Virus record (IMG/VR): IMGVR_UViG_3300031952_000023
Location: 1 to 51,478 of that record
DNA length: 51,478 nucleotides
Direction: 5' to 3' (one strand)
DNA from: a virus
Both the position numbers and the translations under genes were made by a program. Below, piece by piece: positions 34,275-42,846 of the stretch; the first letter of the stretch is position 1, and the number at the start of each line of letters is the position of its first letter. The notes beneath the pieces are model-generated. The model saw only the letters and a program-made list of their open reading frames with translations, was not told where the DNA came from and ran no database searches.

Positions 34275-37200
34275 ATGGAACAAGATATCCAAAAATTCTT
34301 AGAAGGATTTGATGACGAGAAATATATAACAGCTTTAGAATATGATTATAAAACATCATCTATAATAAAAATTAAAGATGATCCTATCAGTGGAAAATTA
34401 CTTGTATCAGATAAATTAACCCCATTTTGTTTTATAGGTAATTTATCTAATCTTAATTTTTATGGCGGATCAAAAGAAGAACAAAAAAAAGCAATATCCA
34501 AACACGGTATAGTAATTGAAAAATTAAATACTGGTAATAATATTTCATTACAAAATGGATTAAAATATGTTGTTAAAACAACAAAAACATTAAATAATTT
34601 AATTAATTTTTTTAAAGACGGTGGAATAGATCCTTGGAAAACAGATGAAGCAATAATGCTTCCTATAAAAGAACAATATTTAATTCAAAAACAAAAAAGA
34701 TTATTTAAAGGATATGAAGATTATGAATCAATTCATAAATTATGTTTTGACTTAGAAACAACTTCATTAGATCCAACTAAAGGAACTATATTTCTTATTG
34801 GGTTAAAAGATAGTAGAGGATATGAAAAATTAATTGAATGTAATAATGAAGAAAAAGAACGGAATGGTATAATTGAATTTTTTAATACAATTGATAAATT
34901 AAAACCATCTGTTATAATGGCATATAATTCATCAACATTTGATTGGCCATTTTTATTAAAACGTGCTGAAATATTAGGTATAGATTATTCTGAAGTTATA
35001 AAAACTTTGGATCCAGATACGACAATAAAAATAAACGATAAAGCTGTTTTAAAATTAGGTAATAAATCAGAGTATTTTAATCAGATTAAATTGTGGGGTT
35101 ATAATGTTGTGGATGTTGCACATGCTGTTAGACGTGCCAAAGCAATTAATAGTGATATAAAAGCATGGAATCTTAAATATATTACCAAATATATAGGAGC
35201 AAATAAAAAGAATCGTGTTTATATCAAAGGAGATAATATATCTAAAATATATTTTTCCGATGAAATGTATTATTTTAATGATATTGATGGTAGATACACA
35301 ACAAAGAAACCAGAACAAAACATTATATTTAAAGAATTTATAACAAGAGAAGATATTAAAAATAATCCAGCTACATGGTATATTTTTGGTGATAATATGC
35401 AACGTTCAGGTCATGGTGGGCAAGCAAAAGAAATTAGAGGTGAACCCAACACTATTGGTATAAGAACTAAAAAGAAACCTTCTATGGAAGATGATTCTTT
35501 TTTTACTGATGATGAATTTGAAAATAATTGTAAATTAATAACAGAAGATATTGATGCTATTAAATTAAAAGTTTTAGAAGGGAGAATAATTATTTTTCCA
35601 AAAGCAGGAATAGGGACAGGATTATCTGGATTAAAAAATAAAGCACCTAAAACTTTTGAATGTTTAATTGCGCAGCTAAAAGAATTAAAACAATACAGTG
35701 ATAATTTTAAATTAGTTGATGGAAAATATATTGTTAAAAGATATTTGATGGATGATCTGGACGAAACTTTTGAAGTTGATAGAGAATTCAATCAAGCAGC
35801 ATATCTTCTCGCAAAAAATATTCCAACAGATTATGAAAGAGTAAGTACTATGGGTACTGCTAGTTTATGGAAAATGTTAATGTTGTCATGGAGTTATGAA
35901 AATAATTTAGCAATTCCAAAGAAACAAAGTAAAAGAGAATTTACTGGTGGGTTATCAAGACTTGTTAGTGTAGGGTATAATAAAAATGTGGTTAAATTTG
36001 ACTTTTCATCTCTTTATCCATCTATTCAATTAGTTAATGATGTATTCCCAGATTCAGATATAACAGGTGTTATGAAAAGAATGTTAAAATATTTTAGAGA
36101 TACTAGAATATTTTATAAGAATGAAACAGCAAGAGTTGAAAAATCTGATCCTATTTTATCTAAATCATATGATAGAAAACAATTACCATTAAAAATATTT
36201 ATTAATTCTATGTTTGGTGCTCTATCAGCACCACATGTTTTTCCATGGGGAGATATAGATAAAGGTGAAATGATAACATGTACTGGAAGACAATATTTAA
36301 GAAAAATGATTAAATATTTTATGGACCGTGGATTTAAACCGCTTGTATTAGATACAGATGGTGTTAATTTTACTATTCCAGATGATATTGAATCGTGTAC
36401 TTATATTGGACAAGGATTAAATGAATTAACTGAAAAAGATAAAGAATATAAAGGAATAAAAGCTGTTGTTGCTGAATTTAATGACATTTATTTACGGAAT
36501 GAAATGGGTTTAAGTATTGATGGACAATGGCCTTCATCCATTAATCTTGCACGTAAGAATTATGCTTTATTAAATTATAATGGTAAAGTTAAATTAACAG
36601 GTAATACAATTAAATCAGACAGACTTCCAGGGTATATTGAAGAATTTTTTGATAAAGGACTTAAAATGTTATTGAACGGTAATGGCTCAGATTATATTGA
36701 ATATTACTATGAAACAATAAATAAATTATTTAATAAAGAAATACCATTATTAAAATTAGCCAATAAATCAAAAGTTAATATTTCTCTTAAAGATTATATT
36801 AATAGATTAAGTAAAAAAAATAAGGCAGGTAATAGCATGTCAAGAATGGCGCATATGGAATTACTTATTAAGGATGGAATAGAACCAGATTTAGGTGATG
36901 TAGTTTATTATGTTAATAATGGAAAAGTTGCATCACATGGTGATGTTCAGAAAAAAGGTGACGGTATAATTTTAAATTGTTATAAACTTGATGTTAGAGA
37001 ATTAGAAGTAAATCCTAATATGTTAGGTGAATATAATGTACCAAGATATATTAAAAATTTTAATGAAAGTATTTCACCTTTGTTAATTGTTTTTAAAGAA
37101 GAAATTAGAAATACTTTATTAATTAAAGATCCTAATAACAGACAATATTATACTAAAGAACAAACTGAATTAATTAGTGGTATACCTACATCAGCAGATG

Positions 37201-37322
37201 GACAAGATGATCTAGAAGAAGATGTTTTTAAAATGGAAGAAAAGGAAAATATTTTTTGGAATAAAGTAGGAATTGACTCAAATTATATGTTCTCAACCAA
37301 CGATACTCTTACTACCATCTGA
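34275..37322 (+). CDS. Family B DNA polymerase with inserted domain
   Basis: The 1015-residue protein carries 3'-5' exonuclease motifs Exo I (FDLETTS, Asp159/Glu161), Exo II (YNSSTFDWPF, Asp223) and Exo III (RYLMDD, Tyr490/Asp494). The polymerase motifs are A (FDFSSLYPSI, Asp576), B (Lys640 with NSMFG) and C (LDTDG, Asp693/Asp695). All catalytic residues are present, so it should be active in replication with proofreading; T4 gp43 is the analogue. The distance between Exo II and Exo III is about 270 residues, against about 105 in T4-type enzymes, because an extra domain of about 125 residues is inserted. The 3' end overlaps the convergent fibre gene by 30 bases. It is the only replication polymerase in the window. 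Confidence 0.93.
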   Translation: MEQDIQKFLEGFDDEKYITALEYDYKTSSIIKIKDDPISGKLLVSDKLTPFCFIGNLSNLNFYGGSKEEQKKAISKHGIVIEKLNTGNNISLQNGLKYVVKTTKTLNNLINFFKDGGIDPWKTDEAIMLPIKEQYLIQKQKRLFKGYEDYESIHKLCFDLETTSLDPTKGTIFLIGLKDSRGYEKLIECNNEEKERNGIIEFFNTIDKLKPSVIMAYNSSTFDWPFLLKRAEILGIDYSEVIKTLDPDTTIKINDKAVLKLGNKSEYFNQIKLWGYNVVDVAHAVRRAKAINSDIKAWNLKYITKYIGANKKNRVYIKGDNISKIYFSDEMYYFNDIDGRYTTKKPEQNIIFKEFITREDIKNNPATWYIFGDNMQRSGHGGQAKEIRGEPNTIGIRTKKKPSMEDDSFFTDDEFENNCKLITEDIDAIKLKVLEGRIIIFPKAGIGTGLSGLKNKAPKTFECLIAQLKELKQYSDNFKLVDGKYIVKRYLMDDLDETFEVDREFNQAAYLLAKNIPTDYERVSTMGTASLWKMLMLSWSYENNLAIPKKQSKREFTGGLSRLVSVGYNKNVVKFDFSSLYPSIQLVNDVFPDSDITGVMKRMLKYFRDTRIFYKNETARVEKSDPILSKSYDRKQLPLKIFINSMFGALSAPHVFPWGDIDKGEMITCTGRQYLRKMIKYFMDRGFKPLVLDTDGVNFTIPDDIESCTYIGQGLNELTEKDKEYKGIKAVVAEFNDIYLRNEMGLSIDGQWPSSINLARKNYALLNYNGKVKLTGNTIKSDRLPGYIEEFFDKGLKMLLNGNGSDYIEYYYETINKLFNKEIPLLKLANKSKVNISLKDYINRLSKKNKAGNSMSRMAHMELLIKDGIEPDLGDVVYYVNNGKVASHGDVQKKGDGIILNCYKLDVRELEVNPNMLGEYNVPRYIKNFNESISPLLIVFKEEIRNTLLIKDPNNRQYYTKEQTELISGIPTSADGQDDLEEDVFKMEEKENIFWNKVGIDSNYMFSTNDTLTTI
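35313..35684 (+). other. Macro-like phage domain inserted in the polymerase exonuclease
   Basis: Residues about 347-470 of the polymerase begin KEFITREDIKNNPATWYIFG and contain GDN, SGHGGQAKEIRGEPNTIGI, TKKKPSMEDDSFFTD and FPKAGIGTGLSGLKNKAP. This is the complete pattern of a stand-alone phage protein family I know as a DUF (DUF7831, from memory), with a glycine-rich nucleotide-binding look resembling macro domains. The polymerase sequence resumes with DGKYIVKRYLMDDL. The insert keeps the reading frame, starts and ends cleanly, and has no intein splice motifs. Confidence 0.8.
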
Positions 37323-38138
37323 AGAAAGAATAATCCAAGTACCGTTATAAAAAATTAATTCAATACATGATGATTTAGTTAATTTTGTTAAATTAAAATC
37401 ATTATCTATTGTACAATCATTTGATCTTATATTAATATCAGAAAAAGTTTTTATCTTAATTTTTTTATTATTAAAACTTTTATTTAATGTCATATTAACA
37501 TTAGTACCACTAACTATTAAAATATTATCATCATCACTAATACTATAATCGGATGATATTTCTTTTATTTGATTATCACCGTTTAATTCTTTAAATCCCT
37601 GAATAAGAAGTCCAACTAAACCATAATAATCAACGGATAATCTTTCAGGTGTTCCTTTAACTACTTCTGGAAGAATATCAGTTAAATCCTGAGCAATAAC
37701 ACCCATACTTGTGCCATCAATATGTTCAGAAGGTATCCATTCATATTTAACAGGCTTTAACTGTTGAATAATATTTAATGCATTATTAAAAGATCTGACA
37801 TTTATTTTTAATCTTCCATCAGAAGTAGATATTACTTTACCTGCTGAATTTGTCTGTAAACCTGCTGCTGATGGTAAATTTTTTATTGTTATATCAGGAA
37901 CATAAACCATGTTAGCGACAGTACCAGTTACTCCTGTTGTTGCTAATATAACTGTATTAATTGATGTTGCAGTATTTCCTGATCCACCTAATATAACCGT
38001 GTTAGTTGCTGCTGAACCTACTACATGGCCTAATCCAACAACTAATATTTGATTTATATACGTAGATCCACTGAATGTTGCCGTAGTGCCAGCATTCTGA
38101 ACAAGTTGTCTAGAATAATCTATTTTTGTTACGAACAT
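37293..38138 (-). CDS. Fibre protein with S74 intramolecular chaperone domain
   Basis: 281 residues. The N-terminal 95 residues are a Gly/Thr/Ser-rich fibre part that includes the phrase NMVYVPDI, also repeated in the large fibre. Then comes the S74 signature STSDGRLKINV (Ser near residue 106 as self-cleavage nucleophile), followed by LKPVKYEWIP, GVIAQDL, 'LPEVV' and 'YYGLVGLLIQGFKELN'. S74 domains trimerise fibres and then cut themselves off. About 80 residues follow the usual S74 core, perhaps a further small beta-domain. One base separates its start from the stop of the neck gene upstream. Confidence 0.88.
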   Translation of the reverse strand: MFVTKIDYSRQLVQNAGTTATFSGSTYINQILVVGLGHVVGSAATNTVILGGSGNTATSINTVILATTGVTGTVANMVYVPDITIKNLPSAAGLQTNSAGKVISTSDGRLKINVRSFNNALNIIQQLKPVKYEWIPSEHIDGTSMGVIAQDLTDILPEVVKGTPERLSVDYYGLVGLLIQGFKELNGDNQIKEISSDYSISDDDNILIVSGTNVNMTLNKSFNNKKIKIKTFSDINIRSNDCTIDNDFNLTKLTKSSCIELIFYNGTWIILSSDGSKSIVG

Positions 38139-38139
38139 A

Positions 38140-39255
38140 TTATATAATGTAAATTGAACCAGGATTCATCGGTCTATATTTTAATGATTTATTAAGATTT
38201 TCAGCTTCCATACCTTTTCTCTCTAACATTTTTAATGAACCCAATCTTTCCAATCTTTGATTTAATTCTTCAATCAATTTCATTTTATCATCTTTACCTT
38301 GAGTAAGAAGCATTTGATAATCCATTACAGCTTCACTATCAGGAACTTTTAAATTACCAGAGTATTTACCTCTGATTAATCCAAGAGTTTCTTTAGCTGA
38401 GGCAAAGAAATATTTTCTAACCCATGTCTGAGCAGGTGTATTTAAATCAACCCATTTTAAATTATCTAATGGAACATCTGATGGCAATCTGACAACATCA
38501 GGATTCTCTGCTAAACATTGATCTCTGTTATCAGTATCATAATACCAATACCATACTTTACCATGATTAAACATTGTATTCCCAAGATCATAATTTCCAC
38601 CAGGGACAGGCATAAGATGGATAAATTTTGTGCCATTTGGACCTGCTGTTATTTTATATGTTAAATCAGAGCCAATAACTCTGTTCTTCATTGTTCTATC
38701 CTGCATGGCAAGAACAACATCAAATGCAGGGAACATATATGAACCATAACCAGCTCCGAATTGAGCAAATCCACCATAAGCACCTGTACCTCCTCCTCCG
38801 AATCCACCAAAACCTCCAGTTACAGGATCAGCATAAATTTGATCTCTTTCTGGACGATTAAACCATAAAACTTCATTTATTTCTCTTCCTGCAGGTACTT
38901 GATATATTTGTGTATTTGCACTTAAAGTAAGAAAATCTTTTTTAATCTCCCAATTGCCACCTGCTTGTAAACCGACTATTTTTGAATAAGCAAATGTAAA
39001 TGAAGTTTCATAATCTAAACTTCTTGTTATAAATGCTCTTTGAACATCCTGAGTATCTATATTAAGTCCATATAAAGAAGACCATTGGTTTTCAACTAAC
39101 CAATCATTTACATATTGTGAATAATCCTGAATACTTATTTCCAATAAAGAATCAAGTTGCTCATCAACTAGTTCAACACCACGGATAGGAGCACCAAGAC
39201 TATGTTTTAGCTGCGTAAATAATTTAGACCTGATTTCCCCGTCAATAATTGGCAT
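38140..39255 (-). CDS. Neck protein (gp13-like)
   Basis: 371 residues starting MPIIDGEIRSKLFTQLKHSL followed by 'VELVDEQLDSLLEISIQDYSQYV', the layout of T4-like gp13 N-termini. Further landmarks are TFAYSKIVGLQ, YQVPAGREINEVLWFNRPER, a glycine-rich loop (about residues 148-170) and a C-terminal tail rich in basic residues. gp13-type proteins sit at the head-tail interface and lock DNA in. The glycine loop is longer than expected. AATATTTATA precedes the ATG by about 14 bases. Confidence 0.7.
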   Translation of the reverse strand: MPIIDGEIRSKLFTQLKHSLGAPIRGVELVDEQLDSLLEISIQDYSQYVNDWLVENQWSSLYGLNIDTQDVQRAFITRSLDYETSFTFAYSKIVGLQAGGNWEIKKDFLTLSANTQIYQVPAGREINEVLWFNRPERDQIYADPVTGGFGGFGGGGTGAYGGFAQFGAGYGSYMFPAFDVVLAMQDRTMKNRVIGSDLTYKITAGPNGTKFIHLMPVPGGNYDLGNTMFNHGKVWYWYYDTDNRDQCLAENPDVVRLPSDVPLDNLKWVDLNTPAQTWVRKYFFASAKETLGLIRGKYSGNLKVPDSEAVMDYQMLLTQGKDDKMKLIEELNQRLERLGSLKMLERKGMEAENLNKSLKYRPMNPGSIYII

Positions 39256-39268
39256 TTTATTCTTTTAT

Positions 39269-39276
39269 TATAAATA
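39269..39276 (-). promoter_or_regulatory. TATTTATA start-proximal motif
   Basis: Minus-strand TATTTATA 13 bases from the ATG of the neck protein, in the 24-base gap behind the superoxide dismutase gene. Confidence 0.35.
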
Positions 39277-39279
39277 TTA

Positions 39280-39987
39280 TTATTTCCGTTTGAAATTGAT
39301 ATAATTTTCATTTACGAAATCCCAGTTTAAATAATCAAAGAAATTGTTAATATATTTTTCTTTTTCATTTCGATAATCAAGATAATAAGCATGCTCCCAT
39401 AGATCTAAACCAAATAATATTTTACCGTTCATTGGACCATATATATTTTCTTTTATTTCTCCAGACAAATAATCTTTTTGTGGAAATATATTCATCATTG
39501 GGTTATCCTGATTTGGAGTCATTACTATTTTTAATTTACCTTTATTTGATATTAACAACCATATCCATCCAGATCCCATTTTTTGTTTTCCTATCTCAGT
39601 AAACTTTTTTTTAAATTCAGATAAAGATCCAAATTGTTTATTTATTTTAACTAATAGTTTTTCATCTGGTTTTGTTTTTTTATCTGATAAACTATTCCAT
39701 AATATTTCATGATTCAAAACTCCACCTGCATTAAATCTGATTTTATAATCAAAATTCTTTGTTCTTGAGATTAATTTCTCAATTGTAGATGGTACATTTT
39801 TGTCTTTTATTAAATCATTTAATGTTTTAATATAATTTTTATAATGTTTATTGTAATGAGTTTCTAATGTTTCATGTGAAACATATGGTTCCAAGGCCTT
39901 AAATGAATAATTTAATTTCTTTGGTTTAAATGATACACCTTTTTCTTCTAATAAAAGAGAATCAGCTATATTTGTTAAGTTTATCAT
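39280..39987 (-). CDS. Fe/Mn superoxide dismutase with a putative capsid-targeting leader
   Basis: 235 residues from ATG 39987; a TTG six codons upstream (40005) is less likely. The Fe/Mn SOD fold is clear: ETHYNKHYKNYI with His44, FNAGGVLNHEILWNSL with His93, MGSGWIWLL, and GLDLWEHAYYLDYRN with Asp195 and His199. These are the four metal ligands, all present. Bacterial enzymes begin right at the 'F-x-L-x-x-L-P-Y' equivalent (here around residue 20). This one has an extra N-terminal MINLTNIADSLLLE then E, ending in L-L-E, like the leaders of the internal-protein candidates. The enzyme converts superoxide to peroxide and oxygen. Packaging into the capsid is an inference; metal preference cannot be told. 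Confidence 0.9.
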   Translation of the reverse strand: MINLTNIADSLLLEEKGVSFKPKKLNYSFKALEPYVSHETLETHYNKHYKNYIKTLNDLIKDKNVPSTIEKLISRTKNFDYKIRFNAGGVLNHEILWNSLSDKKTKPDEKLLVKINKQFGSLSEFKKKFTEIGKQKMGSGWIWLLISNKGKLKIVMTPNQDNPMMNIFPQKDYLSGEIKENIYGPMNGKILFGLDLWEHAYYLDYRNEKEKYINNFFDYLNWDFVNENYINFKRK

Positions 39988-39993
39988 GTATTT

Positions 39994-40003
39994 GATAAAT
40001 ATC
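39994..40003. promoter_or_regulatory. GATAAATATC motif in the divergent SOD-helicase spacer
   Basis: Reads GATATTTATC on the minus strand, six bases before the SOD ATG; the same 10-mer precedes the gene at 8323 and, further away, the one at 46516. The helicase gene starts 27 bases on the other side. Confidence 0.4.
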
Positions 40004-40029
40004 AACTTTTTTATTACATTTTATACTGT

Positions 40030-42846
40030 ATGGATATGTTACCAGAACAAAAAGCTCTTGATATTCTTGAAAAATATCAAGGTACTAATGATTATATTAA
40101 TGAATTACAATATAAAGTTAATAAACGTAATTTTCCATTAAATAGGAATCAATCGGAATATATTATAAATAATCATGAATATAAACCCAAAATTGCTAAA
40201 AAATATATAAAAATAGATGAATATTTTGGAAAAAAAATAATGGAAGAATTATTACTTACAGTTATACCGAATCAAATATGGGTTGAAAAACTATTAACTG
40301 AAAGTGATAAAGCATATCATATATTAGGTAAAAGATATAGTGGAGAAACATTATGTCATTTCTGGATTCCTAAAACTCAGATTATACCAGATAAAAAAGA
40401 TAGAATTTTTGAAATAGATTATACTAAGTATGAACATAGAATGCCTATGGAACATCAAAAATTAGGTATTCAAAAATTATTAAATAATAATAAATTTATT
40501 TTAGCAGATGACATGGGAGTAGGTAAAGAAGAATATATAGAAAATAGATTATTTACACCATATGGAAGAAAAAGAATTGGGGATATAATTGTTGGTGATT
40601 ATGTTATAGGTTCTGATGGTAATAAAATTAAAGTTATTGGTGTTTATCCGCAAGGAGTAAAAAAATTATATAGAGTATCATTTAATGATAAATCTTCTAT
40701 ACTTGTTGGTGAAGAACACTTATGGTGTGTTTATAATAGAGATAATAGACGAAATACTCATAAATATATAACATTAACAACCAATCAATTGATAGATAAA
40801 AATTTAATATTGATTAATAATAGTAAAAAATATGATTATAAATTTAAAACTTATTATAAAGAATCAAATAATAACAATAAATGGAGAATACCAATAGTTA
40901 AACCAATACAATTTAAAAATAAAGGTAAATTACCAATAGATCCTTATTTATTAGGTATAATTTTGGGTGATGGATGTATAGGCGAAAAAGATATTACTAT
41001 TACTTTACATAAAAATGATTATGAAGAATTAATAGGTGAATTTCCTCACAATAAAAAAAAAATATATAAAAATATAACAAATTCTTCTTTTAATTATCTT
41101 CTACCATCTATTATTAAATTAGGATTAAAACATAAAAGGTCATATGAAAAATTTGTACCTGATATTTACAAATACTCATCTATTGAAGATAGAATAAAAT
41201 TATTAAGAGGTTTAATGGATACTGACGGTACTGTTTCCAAAGGATTTAGAAAAAATAGAATTAAAAAAACTAATATAGCGCAATATTGTTCAGTGTCAAA
41301 ACAATTAATAGATGATGTTGTAGAAATAGTTAATTCTCTTGGTGGTATAGCAAGAATAAGTAAAAAACAAGGTAAATATAAAAAAGATGGTAAAGTAATT
41401 ATATGTAAAATGGCATATAATGTAAGTATAAAATTACCTAATGATATTAATCCATTTAAATTAAAAAGAAAAGCTGATATCTATAAACCACCAACAAAAT
41501 ATAAAGTAAGTAGATATATAACGTCAATAGAATTTGAAAAATATGGCGAAGCTGTATGTATTAAAGTAGATGCACCAGATCATTTATATGTAACAGAACA
41601 TGCTATTATAACACATAATACAACTACAGCAGTAATGGGTTCAATTGAATCCAATGCTAAGAAGATATTAATTGTGTGTCCAAAGAGTTTAAAATTAAAT
41701 TGGAAAAGAGAGATAGAACATTATACACCATCAGATGATATTGTTATAATAGATGGTAAAAAATGGAATTCAGCAAAATATATAATAATAAATTATGACA
41801 TATTAAAAAATTTTCATTCTTTAGATAAAGAAAATCCCATAACTACTCTTATAGATGAAAATTTTGATTTAGCTATTATAGATGAGGCACATGCAATTTC
41901 CAATACATCTAAACGTACTAAATTAACCAGTGATATTTTATCCAAAATAAATAAAGTTTGGTTACTTACTGGGACACCTGTTACATCTAGACCAATAAAT
42001 TATTATAATTTATTAAAAGTTATTGGTAATCCTGTTGCTAATAATTGGATATATTATATAAGAAGATATTGCGATGGTAAGCAAATTTTTATGGGTAGAA
42101 AAAGAATATGGAAAACCGATGGAGCATCTAATTTAGAAGAATTACATGAAAAAACAAAACACCAAGTTTTAAGAAGATTAAAAGAAGATGTTTTAGATTT
42201 ACCTGAAAAAATAAGAACTCCAGTTTATCTTAAAATGAATTCTGCTGAATATGAACAAGAAATGGGTGAGTATCTTAATTGGTTAGATGAAAATCAGGAT
42301 AAAAGTTTAAGTATACAATTAAATAAAATTGTTAAAATAAGACAGATTATAGCTAATGAAAAAATACCTTATACTATTGAATTAACTGAAAATGCATTAG
42401 ATCAAGATAAAAAAGTTATTATATTTACTAATTTTACTGATCCATTAATGAAATTACATGAATATTTTGGTAAACAATCCGTTGTACTTCATGGACAAAT
42501 GAAAGATGAAGATAGACAAAAAAGTATTGATGATTTTCAAAATGATCCTAAAATAAAAATATTCATTTCTAATATGAAAGCAGGTGGGGTTGGTATAACT
42601 TTAACTGCTGCTGAAGTTGAAATTATGAATGATTTACCATTTGTTCCATATCTAGCCCTTCAGTGTGAAGATAGATCGTATAGGAAAGGTCAAAGAAATA
42701 ATGTAAATATATTTTATCCATTATTTGAAAATACTATGGAAATGGTTATATATGATATGTTAAATAAGAAAAAACAAAATATTAATACTATAATAGGTGA
42801 TGCCGAAGATGATGTATTTAAAATAGTTTTAGAAAATTTAAAATGA
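40030..42846 (+). CDS. SNF2-family helicase interrupted by an intein
   Basis: The precursor has 938 residues; after removal of the 364-residue intein, 574 remain. P-loop: MGVGK (162-166) plus Thr531 after splicing, giving GVGKTT. Walker B is IIDEAHAIS (DEAH from Asp618), motif III LLTGTP (about 645-650) and the C-terminal helicase motifs 'VVLHGQM', 'MKAGGVGITLTA' and QCEDRSYRKGQ (from 878). The arrangement is that of SNF2/SMARCAL1-type DNA translocases, which remodel forks or displace proteins from DNA; in phages they accompany replication and recombination. Activity should depend on splicing, since the intein splits the ATP site. It overlaps the sulfotransferase start by four bases. Confidence 0.9.
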   Translation: MDMLPEQKALDILEKYQGTNDYINELQYKVNKRNFPLNRNQSEYIINNHEYKPKIAKKYIKIDEYFGKKIMEELLLTVIPNQIWVEKLLTESDKAYHILGKRYSGETLCHFWIPKTQIIPDKKDRIFEIDYTKYEHRMPMEHQKLGIQKLLNNNKFILADDMGVGKEEYIENRLFTPYGRKRIGDIIVGDYVIGSDGNKIKVIGVYPQGVKKLYRVSFNDKSSILVGEEHLWCVYNRDNRRNTHKYITLTTNQLIDKNLILINNSKKYDYKFKTYYKESNNNNKWRIPIVKPIQFKNKGKLPIDPYLLGIILGDGCIGEKDITITLHKNDYEELIGEFPHNKKKIYKNITNSSFNYLLPSIIKLGLKHKRSYEKFVPDIYKYSSIEDRIKLLRGLMDTDGTVSKGFRKNRIKKTNIAQYCSVSKQLIDDVVEIVNSLGGIARISKKQGKYKKDGKVIICKMAYNVSIKLPNDINPFKLKRKADIYKPPTKYKVSRYITSIEFEKYGEAVCIKVDAPDHLYVTEHAIITHNTTTAVMGSIESNAKKILIVCPKSLKLNWKREIEHYTPSDDIVIIDGKKWNSAKYIIINYDILKNFHSLDKENPITTLIDENFDLAIIDEAHAISNTSKRTKLTSDILSKINKVWLLTGTPVTSRPINYYNLLKVIGNPVANNWIYYIRRYCDGKQIFMGRKRIWKTDGASNLEELHEKTKHQVLRRLKEDVLDLPEKIRTPVYLKMNSAEYEQEMGEYLNWLDENQDKSLSIQLNKIVKIRQIIANEKIPYTIELTENALDQDKKVIIFTNFTDPLMKLHEYFGKQSVVLHGQMKDEDRQKSIDDFQNDPKIKIFISNMKAGGVGITLTAAEVEIMNDLPFVPYLALQCEDRSYRKGQRNNVNIFYPLFENTMEMVIYDMLNKKKQNINTIIGDAEDDVFKIVLENLK
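40528..41619 (+). mobile_element. Class 3 intein with LAGLIDADG endonuclease
   Basis: Residues 167-530 of the helicase precursor. It starts with Glu instead of Cys or Ser and ends THN, with Thr as the first residue after it. The class 3 'WCT' set is present: Trp232 (GEEHLW, block B), Cys510 (GEAVCIKV, block F) and Thr528 (ITHN, block G). In class 3 inteins the block F cysteine replaces residue 1 as nucleophile, so the Glu is not a defect. Two LAGLIDADG motifs, LGIILGDGC (Asp314) and GLMDTDGTV (Asp399), form the homing endonuclease. The insertion point, between Lys and Thr of the P-loop, is a favourite of inteins in ATPases. All parts look intact. Confidence 0.92.

Noticed and set aside
35067-35791. 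Open frames on the minus strand inside the polymerase gene
   Set aside because: They are antisense to a well-supported polymerase with intact motifs and have low-complexity Phe/Ile/Asn-rich translations.
39988-40005. SOD start at TTG 40005
   Set aside because: The ATG at 39987 has the usual motif spacing, and the TTG lies inside the GATATTTATC motif.
40528-40536. Intein judged inactive because it starts with Glu
   Set aside because: The class 3 WCT residues explain a non-nucleophilic first residue.
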